From Phytohabitans houttuyneae (GTDB lineage Bacteria; Actinomycetota; Actinomycetes; Mycobacteriales; Micromonosporaceae), in assembly GCF_011764425.1 (NCBI RefSeq), contig NZ_BLPF01000001.1, positions 186,001-250,000 of the forward strand: a stretch of DNA of 64,000 nt. The letters run 5' to 3'. How positions within the stretch are numbered: the stretch's first letter is position 1; each line of letters begins with the position of its first letter. The notes beneath the pieces are model-generated. The model saw only the letters and a list, made by a program, of their open reading frames with translations. It had not been told where the DNA came from and ran no database searches. Positions 8,166 to 15,973 of this stretch are shown here, one piece after another. The position numbers and the translations under genes are program-made.

Positions 8166-9152
8166 ATGAGCACGAGGGAACGCACTGCCCAGGCGGCACT
8201 CGCGGAGGCCGCGGCCGCCGCCGGGCAGGCGCCGTCGGTGCACAACACGCAGCCGTGGCGGTGGCGTGTCACCGCCGACGCGCTGGACCTCTACGCGGTG
8301 CGCGACCGGCAGCTCGACGCCGGCGACCCGGAAGGCCGGCTGCTCACGCTCAGCTGCGGCGCCGCGCTCGACCACGCGGTGGTCGCGCTGGCCGCGGAGG
8401 GCTGGGCCACGCGCGTCTCCCGGCTGCCCGACCCGGCCGACGCCGACCACCTGGCGCGGATCACCGTGACCGGCCGGGTGCCGGTCACCGCCGCGGCCAT
8501 GCGGCGCTTCCAGGCGGTACGGCTGCGCCACACCGACCGCCGGCCGGCCGGTGACGTGCCGGCGGCACCGGAGGCGGTCGGCGCCATCGCGGCGGCGGCC
8601 GCGGCGCACGGCGTCGACCTGCACCTGCTCACCCGCGACCAGGTGCTCGACCTCGCGGCCGGCGCGTCGCGGGCGGACCGGGTCGAGGCCGGCGACGACG
8701 CCCAGCGGGCCGAGCTCGTGGCCTGGACCGGCGGCGACCGGCCCGACGGCACCGGCGTGCCCGACGCCGTGATCCCCGAGCGGGCGCCGGAGACCACCGT
8801 GCCGGGTCGCGACTTCGCGCACGCCGGCACGCTCCCGATCGGCGACGGGCACGACAAGGCGGCCACCTACGCGGTGCTCTACGGTCCCGGCGACGAGGCC
8901 GCCGACTGGCTCCGCGCGGGCGAGGCACTCTCCGCGGGATGGCTCGCCGCGACCGCGCAAGGGATCGCCGTGCTGCCGTACAGCTCGGTCGTCGAGCAGC
9001 CCGCCATCCGGGCCGCCCTGCGGCACGCCATCGCGGACGTCGGGTACCCGTACCTGGTGCTGCGCCTCGGCACCGCCGACCCGGACGCCGCCGGGCCGCC
9101 GCACACCCCTCGGCTGCCGGCTGGCCGGACCGTGGAGGTCGCGGATGGATAG
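8166..9152 (+). CDS. Acg-family FMN-binding nitroreductase-like protein (1)
   Basis: 328 residues. The N-terminal block AGQAPSVHNTQPWRWRV is the Acg/nitroreductase FMN-binding signature, followed by LTLSCGAALDHAVVAL and late GIAVLPYSSVVEQP. Two degenerate nitroreductase halves in one chain are typical of Acg (Rv2032 in M. tuberculosis), a DosR-regulon member proposed to sequester FMN and not to reduce nitro groups. A GGGAGG ribosome site precedes the ATG. The stop is nine bases before the devS start. DosR-like boxes upstream support control by the DevR encoded 2 kb away. Confidence 0.88.
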   Translation: MSTRERTAQAALAEAAAAAGQAPSVHNTQPWRWRVTADALDLYAVRDRQLDAGDPEGRLLTLSCGAALDHAVVALAAEGWATRVSRLPDPADADHLARITVTGRVPVTAAAMRRFQAVRLRHTDRRPAGDVPAAPEAVGAIAAAAAAHGVDLHLLTRDQVLDLAAGASRADRVEAGDDAQRAELVAWTGGDRPDGTGVPDAVIPERAPETTVPGRDFAHAGTLPIGDGHDKAATYAVLYGPGDEAADWLRAGEALSAGWLAATAQGIAVLPYSSVVEQPAIRAALRHAIADVGYPYLVLRLGTADPDAAGPPHTPRLPAGRTVEVADG

Positions 9153-9161
9153 GATCCGGAC

Positions 9162-10862
9162 GTGTCGAGCGAGGACGAGGAGGCGTGGGCGTCGCCTTCG
9201 CTGGGTTTGAGCCCGCTGTCCCGGGTGCGGCTCGACGAGCTGCTGCAAGAGCTACTCGACCGGGTCGGCGAGGTGGTCACCAGCCGGGAAAGGCTCCGTT
9301 CCCTGCTGGACGCCGTCGTCACCATCGGCAGCGGCCTGGAGCTACGCGGCGTACTCACCCGGATCGTCGAAGCCGCCTGCTCACTGATCGGCTCCCGCTA
9401 CGGCGCGCTCGGCGTCATCGGACCCGACCGCACACTCGTCGAGTTCATCACCCACGGCATCTCCCCCGACCTACACGCCAAAATCGGCGACCTGCCACAC
9501 GGACGCGGCCTGCTCGGCCTACTCATCGAAGACCCACGACCAGTCCGCCTCCCAGACATCACCAAGCACCCCAACTCCTACGGCTTCCCCCCACACCACC
9601 CACCAATGCACAGCTTCCTCGGCACCCCCATCCGCATCCGCGACCAAATCTTCGGCAACCTCTACCTCGCCGAAAAACAAGGCGCCGCCGAGTTCACCCA
9701 AGACGACGAAGAAATCGCCGTCGCCCTCGCCGCCGCCGCCGGCGTCGCGATCGAAAACGCCCGCCTCTTCGCCACCGCACACCGCCGCGAACGCTGGCTC
9801 GCCGCCACCGCCGAAATCACCAACGTGCTACTCGGCCAAGTCAACCGCACCAGCGCCCTACAACTCGTCGCCCGCCGCGCCCGCGAAGTCGCCGAAGCCC
9901 AACTCGTCCTCGTCCTACTCGCCGACGAAGAAACCGGCCAACTCACCGTCGAAGTCGTCGACGGGCCGGCGCCCGAGCTGGAGGGCGCTGTCGTCCCGGC
10001 TTCCGGTACGGCTTTCGCGCGCGCGATCACCGGTACGGACCACGTGGTCGTCGACGACCTCGGCAAGGCCGCCACCTGGCCGGCGCCCATCACGACCGGG
10101 CCGGCGTTGATAACGCCGCTCGCGGCCACCGACACGCTGCACGGCGTGCTCGTCGTCGCCCATCCCTCCGGGGCGGCCAGCCGGCCCGAGGACCTGCCGA
10201 TGCTGCACACGTTCGCCGGGCAGGCCGCACTCGCTCTCGAACGCGCCCGCGCCCAGGACGAACGCGAACAGCTCCTGCTGCTCGAAGACCGCGAACGGAT
10301 CGCGCGCGACCTGCACGACGTCGTCATCCAACGGCTGTTCGCCACCGGCCTGCAACTGCAGACCGCCGCGCAACTCGCCACCAGACCGGACGTCGCCCAA
10401 CGCATCAGCGGCGCCGTCGACGACCTCGACACCACCATCCGCGACATCCGCACAGCCATCTTCGAGCTGCGTACCCCGGCGAACGCCGCCCTGCGCACCG
10501 AGATCCGCGACCTCGTCGCGGCGGCCGCGGAGGCGCTGGGGTTCCGGCCGGAGCTGCGGCTCGACGGGCCGATCGACAGCGCGGTACCGGACGAGATCCG
10601 CCCGGATCTGCTCGCGGTCGTGCGCGAGGCGCTGTCGAACACCGCACGCCACGCCCGGGCCACCGCCGTGCGGATCACGGTCGAGGCCGTCAACCGCCGC
10701 CTCACGGTCACCGTTGTCGACAACGGCGTCGGCGCGTCCGGCGCGCAGCCCCGCGGCGGCCTTGTCAACCTGCGCGAGCGGGCCACCCTCCACGGCGGCG
10801 ACTTCGCGATCGGTCCGGCCGAAACGACCGGCACCCGCGTCGTCTGGTCCGTCCCGATCTGA
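9162..10862 (+). CDS. devS: DevS/DosS-type sensor histidine kinase
   Basis: 566 residues: GAF-A (about 55-200), GAF-B (about 220-365), HisKA_3 dimer domain with His385 (DRERIARDLHDVVIQRLFAT) and an HATPase domain (470-566; NTARHARA, DNGVGASG, GLVNLRERA). GAF-A keeps the segment FPPHHPPMHSFLG, where His146 lines up with the proximal heme ligand of DosS (His149). Redox, O2, NO or CO sensing through heme is therefore likely. The GTG start follows TAGGAT (9150-9155) by six bases, and this -10 box overlaps the stop codon of the acg gene, so devS may be both co-transcribed and made from a leaderless message. Codon choice shifts abruptly near base 9961. Confidence 0.92.
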   Translation: MSSEDEEAWASPSLGLSPLSRVRLDELLQELLDRVGEVVTSRERLRSLLDAVVTIGSGLELRGVLTRIVEAACSLIGSRYGALGVIGPDRTLVEFITHGISPDLHAKIGDLPHGRGLLGLLIEDPRPVRLPDITKHPNSYGFPPHHPPMHSFLGTPIRIRDQIFGNLYLAEKQGAAEFTQDDEEIAVALAAAAGVAIENARLFATAHRRERWLAATAEITNVLLGQVNRTSALQLVARRAREVAEAQLVLVLLADEETGQLTVEVVDGPAPELEGAVVPASGTAFARAITGTDHVVVDDLGKAATWPAPITTGPALITPLAATDTLHGVLVVAHPSGAASRPEDLPMLHTFAGQAALALERARAQDEREQLLLLEDRERIARDLHDVVIQRLFATGLQLQTAAQLATRPDVAQRISGAVDDLDTTIRDIRTAIFELRTPANAALRTEIRDLVAAAAEALGFRPELRLDGPIDSAVPDEIRPDLLAVVREALSNTARHARATAVRITVEAVNRRLTVTVVDNGVGASGAQPRGGLVNLRERATLHGGDFAIGPAETTGTRVVWSVPI

Positions 10863-10870
10863 GGCAGTGC

Positions 10871-11512
10871 CTAGAGCTTGTGCTCGCCGAGCAGGCGGGT
10901 GGCCAGCACCGCGGCCTGCGTGCGGCGCTCCAGGCCCAGCTTGGCCAGCAGGCTGGAGACGTAATTTTTGACCGTCTTCTCGGCCAGGAACATCCTCGCC
11001 GCGATCTCGCGGTTGGTCAGACCCTCCGCGATGTACTCCAAAATCCGCCGCTCCTGCTCCGTCAACGACTTCAGCTCACGCGGCTCCTCCACACCATGCC
11101 GGATCCGCTCCAGCACCCGCGCCGTCACCGCCGGATCCAGCAACGACTGCCCCGCCGCCACCCGCCGCACCGCATCCACCAGATCCGTGCCACGAATCTG
11201 CTTCAACACATACCCGGCCGCACCCGCCATGATCGCCGCGAACAACGCCTCGTCGTCCTCGTACGACGTCAGAATCAAACCCTTGATCGACGAGTCCACC
11301 GCCCGCACATCCCGGCACACATCAATGCCACTACCATCCGGCAACCGACCGTCGAGAATCGCCACATCCGGCCGCAACGCCGGAATACGCCGAGCGGCCT
11401 CCTGCGCCGACCCGGACTCCCCCACCACCTCGATATCGCCCTCAGCCTGCAACAGATCAGCCAGACCACGGCGGACGACCTCATGGTCGTCGAGGAGGAA
11501 GACCTTAATCAC
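10871..11512 (-). CDS. devR: DevR/DosR-type NarL-family response regulator
   Basis: 213 residues from a GTG at 11512, with AAGGTGGG just ahead. The receiver domain has the acidic pair Asp8/Asp9, phospho-acceptor Asp54 (VAILDGRLPDG), Thr in LILTSYED and Lys in GYVLKQI. A LuxR-type helix-turn-helix (LTEQERRILEYIAEGLTNRE, then AEKTVKNYVSSLLAKLGLE) follows at about 145-205. Asp54 and the overall length match mycobacterial DosR. It is convergent with devS (eight bases between stops), unlike the devR-devS operon of mycobacteria. A DosR-like box lies 37 bases before its start, which suggests autoregulation. Confidence 0.93.
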   Translation of the reverse strand: MIKVFLLDDHEVVRRGLADLLQAEGDIEVVGESGSAQEAARRIPALRPDVAILDGRLPDGSGIDVCRDVRAVDSSIKGLILTSYEDDEALFAAIMAGAAGYVLKQIRGTDLVDAVRRVAAGQSLLDPAVTARVLERIRHGVEEPRELKSLTEQERRILEYIAEGLTNREIAARMFLAEKTVKNYVSSLLAKLGLERRTQAAVLATRLLGEHKL

Positions 11513-11548
11513 CCCACCTTTGTACCGACCCGGACGCCGGATGTCACA

Positions 11549-11562
11549 GGGCCAAAGGTCCC
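11549..11562. promoter_or_regulatory. DosR/DevR-like box before devR
   Basis: GGGCCAAAGGTCCC; read on the minus strand GGGACCTTTGGCCC. It differs from the box at 8068 by one base. It lies 37-50 bases before the devR GTG and about 170 bases before the second acg gene, so it most likely serves devR. Confidence 0.72.
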
Positions 11563-11681
11563 GGCGCCCGCGGCGACACGGCCCTTGAGGCGCTGAGCCG
11601 GGCCGCGCTCGCCGGGTGCCCAGCCGGCCGGCGCCAACCGGCCTCGGACCCGATCCCGCCCGCCCGCGGGCCCGCGCGGAG

Positions 11682-11695
11682 GGGACCTCTGGCCC
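11682..11695. promoter_or_regulatory. DosR/DevR-like box before the second acg-type gene
   Basis: GGGACCTCTGGCCC, 38-51 bases before the ATG at 11733. With the boxes at 8068 and 11549 it gives a local consensus GGGACCTYYGGCCC. Confidence 0.7.
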
Positions 11696-11732
11696 TGCCG
11701 CCGGCCGCCCGCGAGGGCGCACTGTGGCCGGT

Positions 11733-12719
11733 ATGACCAGCACCGGCTACACCACCGCCCTCCTGGAGACGGCCGTCGCGGCGGCCATCCGCGCGCCGTC
11801 TCTGCACAACAGCCAGCCGTGGCGCTTCCGGCTGCGCGACGGCGGCATCGAGGTCCTGGTCGAGCGGGACCGGCCGCTGCCCGTCGCCGGCCACGGTGAC
11901 CTGGGCGACTGGGCGGCGCACCTGGCCTGCGGCGCGGCCGTGTTCAACCTGCGGCTCGCGCTCGCCGCCGAAGGCGTGCCGCCGCGGGTACGGCTGTTCC
12001 CCAACCCGGACGACCCGGACGTGGTCGCCCGCCTGGAGCCGGACCGGCCGCGCCCGGCCACCCCCGCCGAGCTGGAGCTGCTCGCGGCCGTACCGCGCCG
12101 GCGCAGCAGCCGGCTGCCGTTCTTCCCCGAGCCGGTGCCGGGCGAGATCCGCTGGCGGCTCGTGGAGGCGGCCCGCGCCGAGGGCGGCTGGCTGGACCTT
12201 GTCGTGGGCACGGCGGCGGTGGACGCTTTCGGCGAGCTCGCCCGCGGCGCCAACCGCGTCCTGGAACGCGATCCCCGGTACCGCGCCGAGATCGCCGCCT
12301 GGACCCGCCACGGCCCCGCGCCGGACGGCGTGCCCGCGCGGGCCGGCGGGCCGGTGGCCGAGCCGCACGACCTGCTGCCGCAGCGGCCGTTCGGCGACCG
12401 CACCCGGGCACCGGGGCGGGACTTCGAGGCGGAGCCGCTGGTCGCCGTCGTCGGCGCGGCCGGCGACACCGCCGTGGACCGGCTCACCGCGGGGCAGGCC
12501 CTTCAGCGGGTACTGCTCACCGCCACCGGCGCCGGCCTCGCCGCGTCGATGCTCTCCCAGCCGATCGAGGTCGCCGCCGCGCGGGAGCGGCTGCGCACCG
12601 CCCTCAGCCGTTTCGGCAGCCCGCAGATGGTGCTGCGGGTCGGCTACGGCCAGCCCGCCTGGCCCACGCCCCGCCGGCCCGCGGCCGAGGTCATCGACAT
12701 GGCCGTACGCAGCGGATAA
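11733..12719 (+). CDS. Acg-family FMN-binding nitroreductase-like protein (2)
   Basis: 328 residues, a paralogue of the gene at 8166: IRAPSLHNSQPWRFRLRD is the FMN-binding signature, then LACGAAVFNLRLAL, RRSSRLPF and the late GAGLAASMLSQPIEV. Same length and layout as the first copy but clearly diverged in sequence, so not a recent duplication. The ATG at 11733 fits the homologue; longer in-frame readings run through the regulatory region. It is divergent from devR, and the DosR-like box at 11682 is well placed to drive it. Confidence 0.87.
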   Translation: MTSTGYTTALLETAVAAAIRAPSLHNSQPWRFRLRDGGIEVLVERDRPLPVAGHGDLGDWAAHLACGAAVFNLRLALAAEGVPPRVRLFPNPDDPDVVARLEPDRPRPATPAELELLAAVPRRRSSRLPFFPEPVPGEIRWRLVEAARAEGGWLDLVVGTAAVDAFGELARGANRVLERDPRYRAEIAAWTRHGPAPDGVPARAGGPVAEPHDLLPQRPFGDRTRAPGRDFEAEPLVAVVGAAGDTAVDRLTAGQALQRVLLTATGAGLAASMLSQPIEVAAARERLRTALSRFGSPQMVLRVGYGQPAWPTPRRPAAEVIDMAVRSG

Positions 12720-12808
12720 AGGCTGTTCGGCGTGGCTCTCAGCGTTCGTTCAGGGAGCGGACGTAGCTTCGCTGGCGTTGCCTGCCTCGCACGCTGATCG
12801 GAGCCCCC

Positions 12809-13963
12809 ATGTCGCACGTCGCCGGCACCCCAAAACGGCGGAAATATCCGCTGTGGGCGAAGCTGACGGTCATCGTGGGCGCGGTCCTCATGGTGACGAG
12901 CGGCACGGTGATCGTCGGCTCGCGGCTGCTGATCTCGCAGGTCACGTCCGACATCACCCAGACGACGCTGATCGACGGCGCGGCCGGCGCGGCGGCGCAG
13001 GCCAAGGGCAACAACATCGACGGGCCGGTCAACCTGCTGCTCGTGGGCCTCGACGAGCGGGAGGGCAGCGACGAGGAGGGCGCCCGCTCGGACACGATCA
13101 TCATCCTGCACATCCCGGCCAGCCACGACCAGGCGTACCTCGTCTCCATCCCCCGGGACACCCGCGTGCGGATCCCCGCGTACCCCAAGAGCGGGTACCA
13201 GGGCGGCACGGCGAAGGTGAACGCCGCGTTCGCGGTCGGGTACGAGGGGCCCGGCACCGAGCTGGAGAAGCGGGCGCGCGGCTTCGACCTGCTCGCCAAG
13301 ACGGTCAACTCGCTCACCGGCATCACGTTCAACGGGGCGGCGATCATCGACTTCCCCGGCTTCGAGTCGGTCGTCACCGAGCTCGGCGGCGTCGACATGT
13401 GCGTGGACACCCGCGCCGAGTCGATCCACATCGGCGTGACGAAGGACGGCAAGCTGGTGCGCGGCTGGTACAAGGAGGGCGCCGGCATCCAGGGCCTCCC
13501 GCCGGGCGCCAAGCCGCTCGTGCACGAAAAGGGCTGCCGCCGGATGTCGGCGATCGAGGCGCTGGACTACGCCCGCATCCGCAAGAGCCTGCCGGACGGC
13601 GACTACGGCCGCCAGCGCCACCAGCAGCAGCTGATCAAGGCGATCGGCAAGGAGGCCACGAGCACCGGCGTGCTCACCGACCCGGGCAAGCTCAACCGCG
13701 TGATCAAGGCGGCCGGCAAGGCGTTCGTGCTGGACACGCAGGGTGTGCCGGTCGAGGACTTCCTCTTCACGTTCCGCGGGCTGGCGGCCCACGACCTCAT
13801 CCTGGTCAAGACCAACGCGGGTGAGTTCGCGTCGGAGACGATCGGCGGCCAGGCGTACGAGGCGCTGACCCCGGAGACCATGCGCATGCTCGCCGCTGTG
13901 CGCGACGGCACACTCCCCGACTTCCTCATGGCCCACCCCGCTTTCGTGGCCACCGGCACCTGA
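12809..13963 (+). CDS. LytR-CpsA-Psr (LCP) family cell-wall glycopolymer transferase
   Basis: 384 residues. A short basic cytoplasmic start is followed by one transmembrane helix (about 18-42, LTVIVGAVLMVTSGTVIVG), then an outside LCP domain at about 70-300: NLLLVGLDEREG, ARSDTIIILHI, SIPRDTRVRIP, GFESVVTELGGVDMCV and LDYARIRKSLPDGDYGRQRH. The Asp/Arg pairs in these blocks bind the pyrophosphate lipid in LCP enzymes, which attach teichoic acid, arabinogalactan or capsule chains to peptidoglycan. No obvious operon partner. The start has CGGAGC ahead of it. Confidence 0.93.
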   Translation: MSHVAGTPKRRKYPLWAKLTVIVGAVLMVTSGTVIVGSRLLISQVTSDITQTTLIDGAAGAAAQAKGNNIDGPVNLLLVGLDEREGSDEEGARSDTIIILHIPASHDQAYLVSIPRDTRVRIPAYPKSGYQGGTAKVNAAFAVGYEGPGTELEKRARGFDLLAKTVNSLTGITFNGAAIIDFPGFESVVTELGGVDMCVDTRAESIHIGVTKDGKLVRGWYKEGAGIQGLPPGAKPLVHEKGCRRMSAIEALDYARIRKSLPDGDYGRQRHQQQLIKAIGKEATSTGVLTDPGKLNRVIKAAGKAFVLDTQGVPVEDFLFTFRGLAAHDLILVKTNAGEFASETIGGQAYEALTPETMRMLAAVRDGTLPDFLMAHPAFVATGT

Positions 13964-14028
13964 CCGCACCCCGGCCGCCGCCCGCGGAACGCCGGAACCT
14001 GTCGGTGCCCCTGCATACGCTGGCCGGT

Positions 14029-15375
14029 ATGCGATCTTTCGGGGGGCCGGTGTTCCGGCAAGGAGACGACGGGTACGACGCGGAGCGGACTGGGTTCAAC
14101 CTCACCATCGACCACCGCCCGGAGGTGGTGGTCGGCGCGACCGGGCCGGAGGACGTGATCGCCGCGGTCGAGCTCGCCGCGTCGCGCGGCCTGGCGGTGG
14201 GAGTGCTGGCCACCGGGCACGGGCCGTCGGTGGCCGCCGACGGCCAGGTTCTGATCAACATGCGGCGGATGGACGAGGTCCGGGTCGACCCGGCCGCGCG
14301 CACGGCGTGGGCCGGCGGCGGCGCGCGGTGGTCCCACGTGATCCCGCAGACCGCGCCGCACGGCCTCGCCCCGCTCAACGGCTCCAGCGTCAACGTCGGC
14401 GTCGCCGGCTACACGCTCGGCGGCGGCGTGGGCCCGCTCGGCCGGCAGTTCGGGTACGCCGCCGACCGCGTGCGCCGCATCGACCTGGTCACCGCCGACG
14501 GGCGGCTGCGCCACGTCACGGCCGAGAGCGAGCCTGAGCTGTTCTGGGCGGTGCGCGGCGGCAAGGGCAACTTCGGCGTGGTCGTGGGGCTGGAGTTCGA
14601 CCTGGTGGAGGTGTCCCGGCTCTACGGCGGGGGCCTGTTCTTCCCCGCCGAGGCGGCCGCCGACGTGCTGCACGCGTACCGCCGGTGGGCGCCCACCGCA
14701 CCCGAGGAGATGTCCACGTCGGTGCTGCTGATCGACTTCCCGCCGATACCGCAGGTCCCCGAGGTGTTCCGCGGCCGGTACCTGGTCAACGTGCGCTTCG
14801 CCTACACGGGCACGGTCGAGGAGGGCGAGCGGCTCGTCGCACCGCTGCGCGAGGTCGCCACGCCGGTGCTGGACACGCTGGGTGAGGTGCCGTACGCGGA
14901 GGTCGGCGGCATCTACAACGACCCGACCGACCCCATGCCGGCGTACGACTCGAGCCTCTCGCTGCGCACTCTCGACGAGGGCGCGGTCGACGCCATCCTG
15001 GCGCAGGCGGGTCCGGACTCCGGCTCACCGCTGATCGTGGAGCTGCGCCAGCTCGGCGGGGCGTACAGCCGGCCGCCCGCGGTGCCGAGCGCGGTGGGCG
15101 GCCGCGACACGGCGTACACGCTCTTCGCCACGTGCGTCCTCCCGCCGGGCGGGGAAGACGGCGTGCGCGCGGTGCACGACCGGCTGCACGAGGCGATGCG
15201 GCCGTGGGACAGCGGCACGCTGACCTACAACTTCTGCGGCCCGCGCGACGCCGCGCCCGACCGGGTCAAGCTCGCCTTCACGCCGGAGGACTGGGAGCGG
15301 CTCGTCAAGGTCAAGGCGGCGTACGACCCGGACAACATGTTCCGCGTCAACCTCAACATCCCGCCGGCGGCCTAG
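14029..15375 (+). CDS. FAD-linked oxidase with BBE C-terminus (berberine-bridge type)
   Basis: 448 residues. The FAD_binding_4 domain has ATGHGPS with His64, the usual covalent 8-alpha FAD attachment site, and VGVAGYTLGGGVGPLGRQFG for the dinucleotide. The second, cysteinyl attachment site of bicovalent enzymes appears to be replaced (Ser/Asn before VGVAG). The C-terminus YDPDNMFRVNLNIPP is the BBE motif. I chose ATG 14029 because TACGCT (14016-14021) lies seven bases ahead, a leaderless pattern. The gene ends on a CTAG shared with the stop of the convergent MarR gene. Members oxidise sugars, alkaloids or polyketides; substrate unknown here. Confidence 0.88.
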   Translation: MRSFGGPVFRQGDDGYDAERTGFNLTIDHRPEVVVGATGPEDVIAAVELAASRGLAVGVLATGHGPSVAADGQVLINMRRMDEVRVDPAARTAWAGGGARWSHVIPQTAPHGLAPLNGSSVNVGVAGYTLGGGVGPLGRQFGYAADRVRRIDLVTADGRLRHVTAESEPELFWAVRGGKGNFGVVVGLEFDLVEVSRLYGGGLFFPAEAAADVLHAYRRWAPTAPEEMSTSVLLIDFPPIPQVPEVFRGRYLVNVRFAYTGTVEEGERLVAPLREVATPVLDTLGEVPYAEVGGIYNDPTDPMPAYDSSLSLRTLDEGAVDAILAQAGPDSGSPLIVELRQLGGAYSRPPAVPSAVGGRDTAYTLFATCVLPPGGEDGVRAVHDRLHEAMRPWDSGTLTYNFCGPRDAAPDRVKLAFTPEDWERLVKVKAAYDPDNMFRVNLNIPPAA

Positions 15376-15878
15376 CTCCTGGCCCGGGCGCTCTGGCGCA
15401 GGGTGGCGTCGACGGCCTCGCAGGGGTCGGTGACCGGCTCGATGTTGCGGACGTCGCAGGCCACCCGCCGCAGCAGGTGCCGCAGTGCCTGGCGCTCGGC
15501 CGGCTCCAGCGTGCCCAGCAGCGTGTCCTCGGCCTCGCGGACGCGGCGCTCCAGGTCCGTGTAGGCGCCCACGCCCTCGGCCGTGGGGACGACCCTGCGC
15601 TGGCGGCGGTCGGCGGGGTTGAGCTGGCGCTCGACAAGGCCGGCGCGGACCAGGTCGTCGATCAGGTAGGTCATCACGGTGCGGTCGATGCCCAGGTGGG
15701 TGGCGAGCGCCAGCTGGCTCGGCTGGTCGCCGCGGACCACGGCGGCGAGCGTCTGGTAGCCCCGCGGGCCGTGCGGGAAGTCGCCGAGGACCGTGACGAC
15801 CAGGCTCTGGTATCCGCTGAGCAGCACCCCCAGATGCCACCCGAAGTCGCCGTCGTACGCGGGGCGCTCGGTCGTCAT
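15372..15878 (-). CDS. MarR-family transcriptional regulator
   Basis: 168 residues from ATG 15878 (an ATG four codons upstream, at 15890, is an alternative). The winged helix reads SQLALATHLGIDRTVMTYLI for the recognition region and NPADRRQRRVVPT for the wing, followed by the C-terminal dimer helix. It is divergent from the LLM-FAD fusion gene, so it probably controls that operon and itself; the 96-base gap holds a sigma-70-like promoter at 15907-15935. Its stop codon overlaps that of the convergent FAD oxidase gene. Confidence 0.87.
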   Translation of the reverse strand: MTTERPAYDGDFGWHLGVLLSGYQSLVVTVLGDFPHGPRGYQTLAAVVRGDQPSQLALATHLGIDRTVMTYLIDDLVRAGLVERQLNPADRRQRRVVPTAEGVGAYTDLERRVREAEDTLLGTLEPAERQALRHLLRRVACDVRNIEPVTDPCEAVDATLRQSARARS

Positions 15879-15906
15879 GACGGGAATCATACCGACCAAC
15901 GTGCGG

Positions 15907-15935
15907 TTGCCACTATCATCTGCACTACATACGAT
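15907..15935 (+). promoter_or_regulatory. Sigma-70-type promoter for the LLM-FAD operon
   Basis: TTGCCA (15907-15912) and TACGAT (15930-15935) are separated by exactly 17 bases. The message would start about 30 bases before the ATG at 15974. It lies in the MarR-to-fusion divergent gap. Confidence 0.6.
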
Positions 15936-15973
15936 CTGTGTCACCACTCATTGGCCGTCTGGAGAGTCCCCCG

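Noticed and set aside
8939-11596. 885-residue open frame on the plus strand over devS and devR
   Set aside because: Arg/Pro-rich shadow frame of GC-rich coding DNA; the true genes in other frames have complete family motifs.
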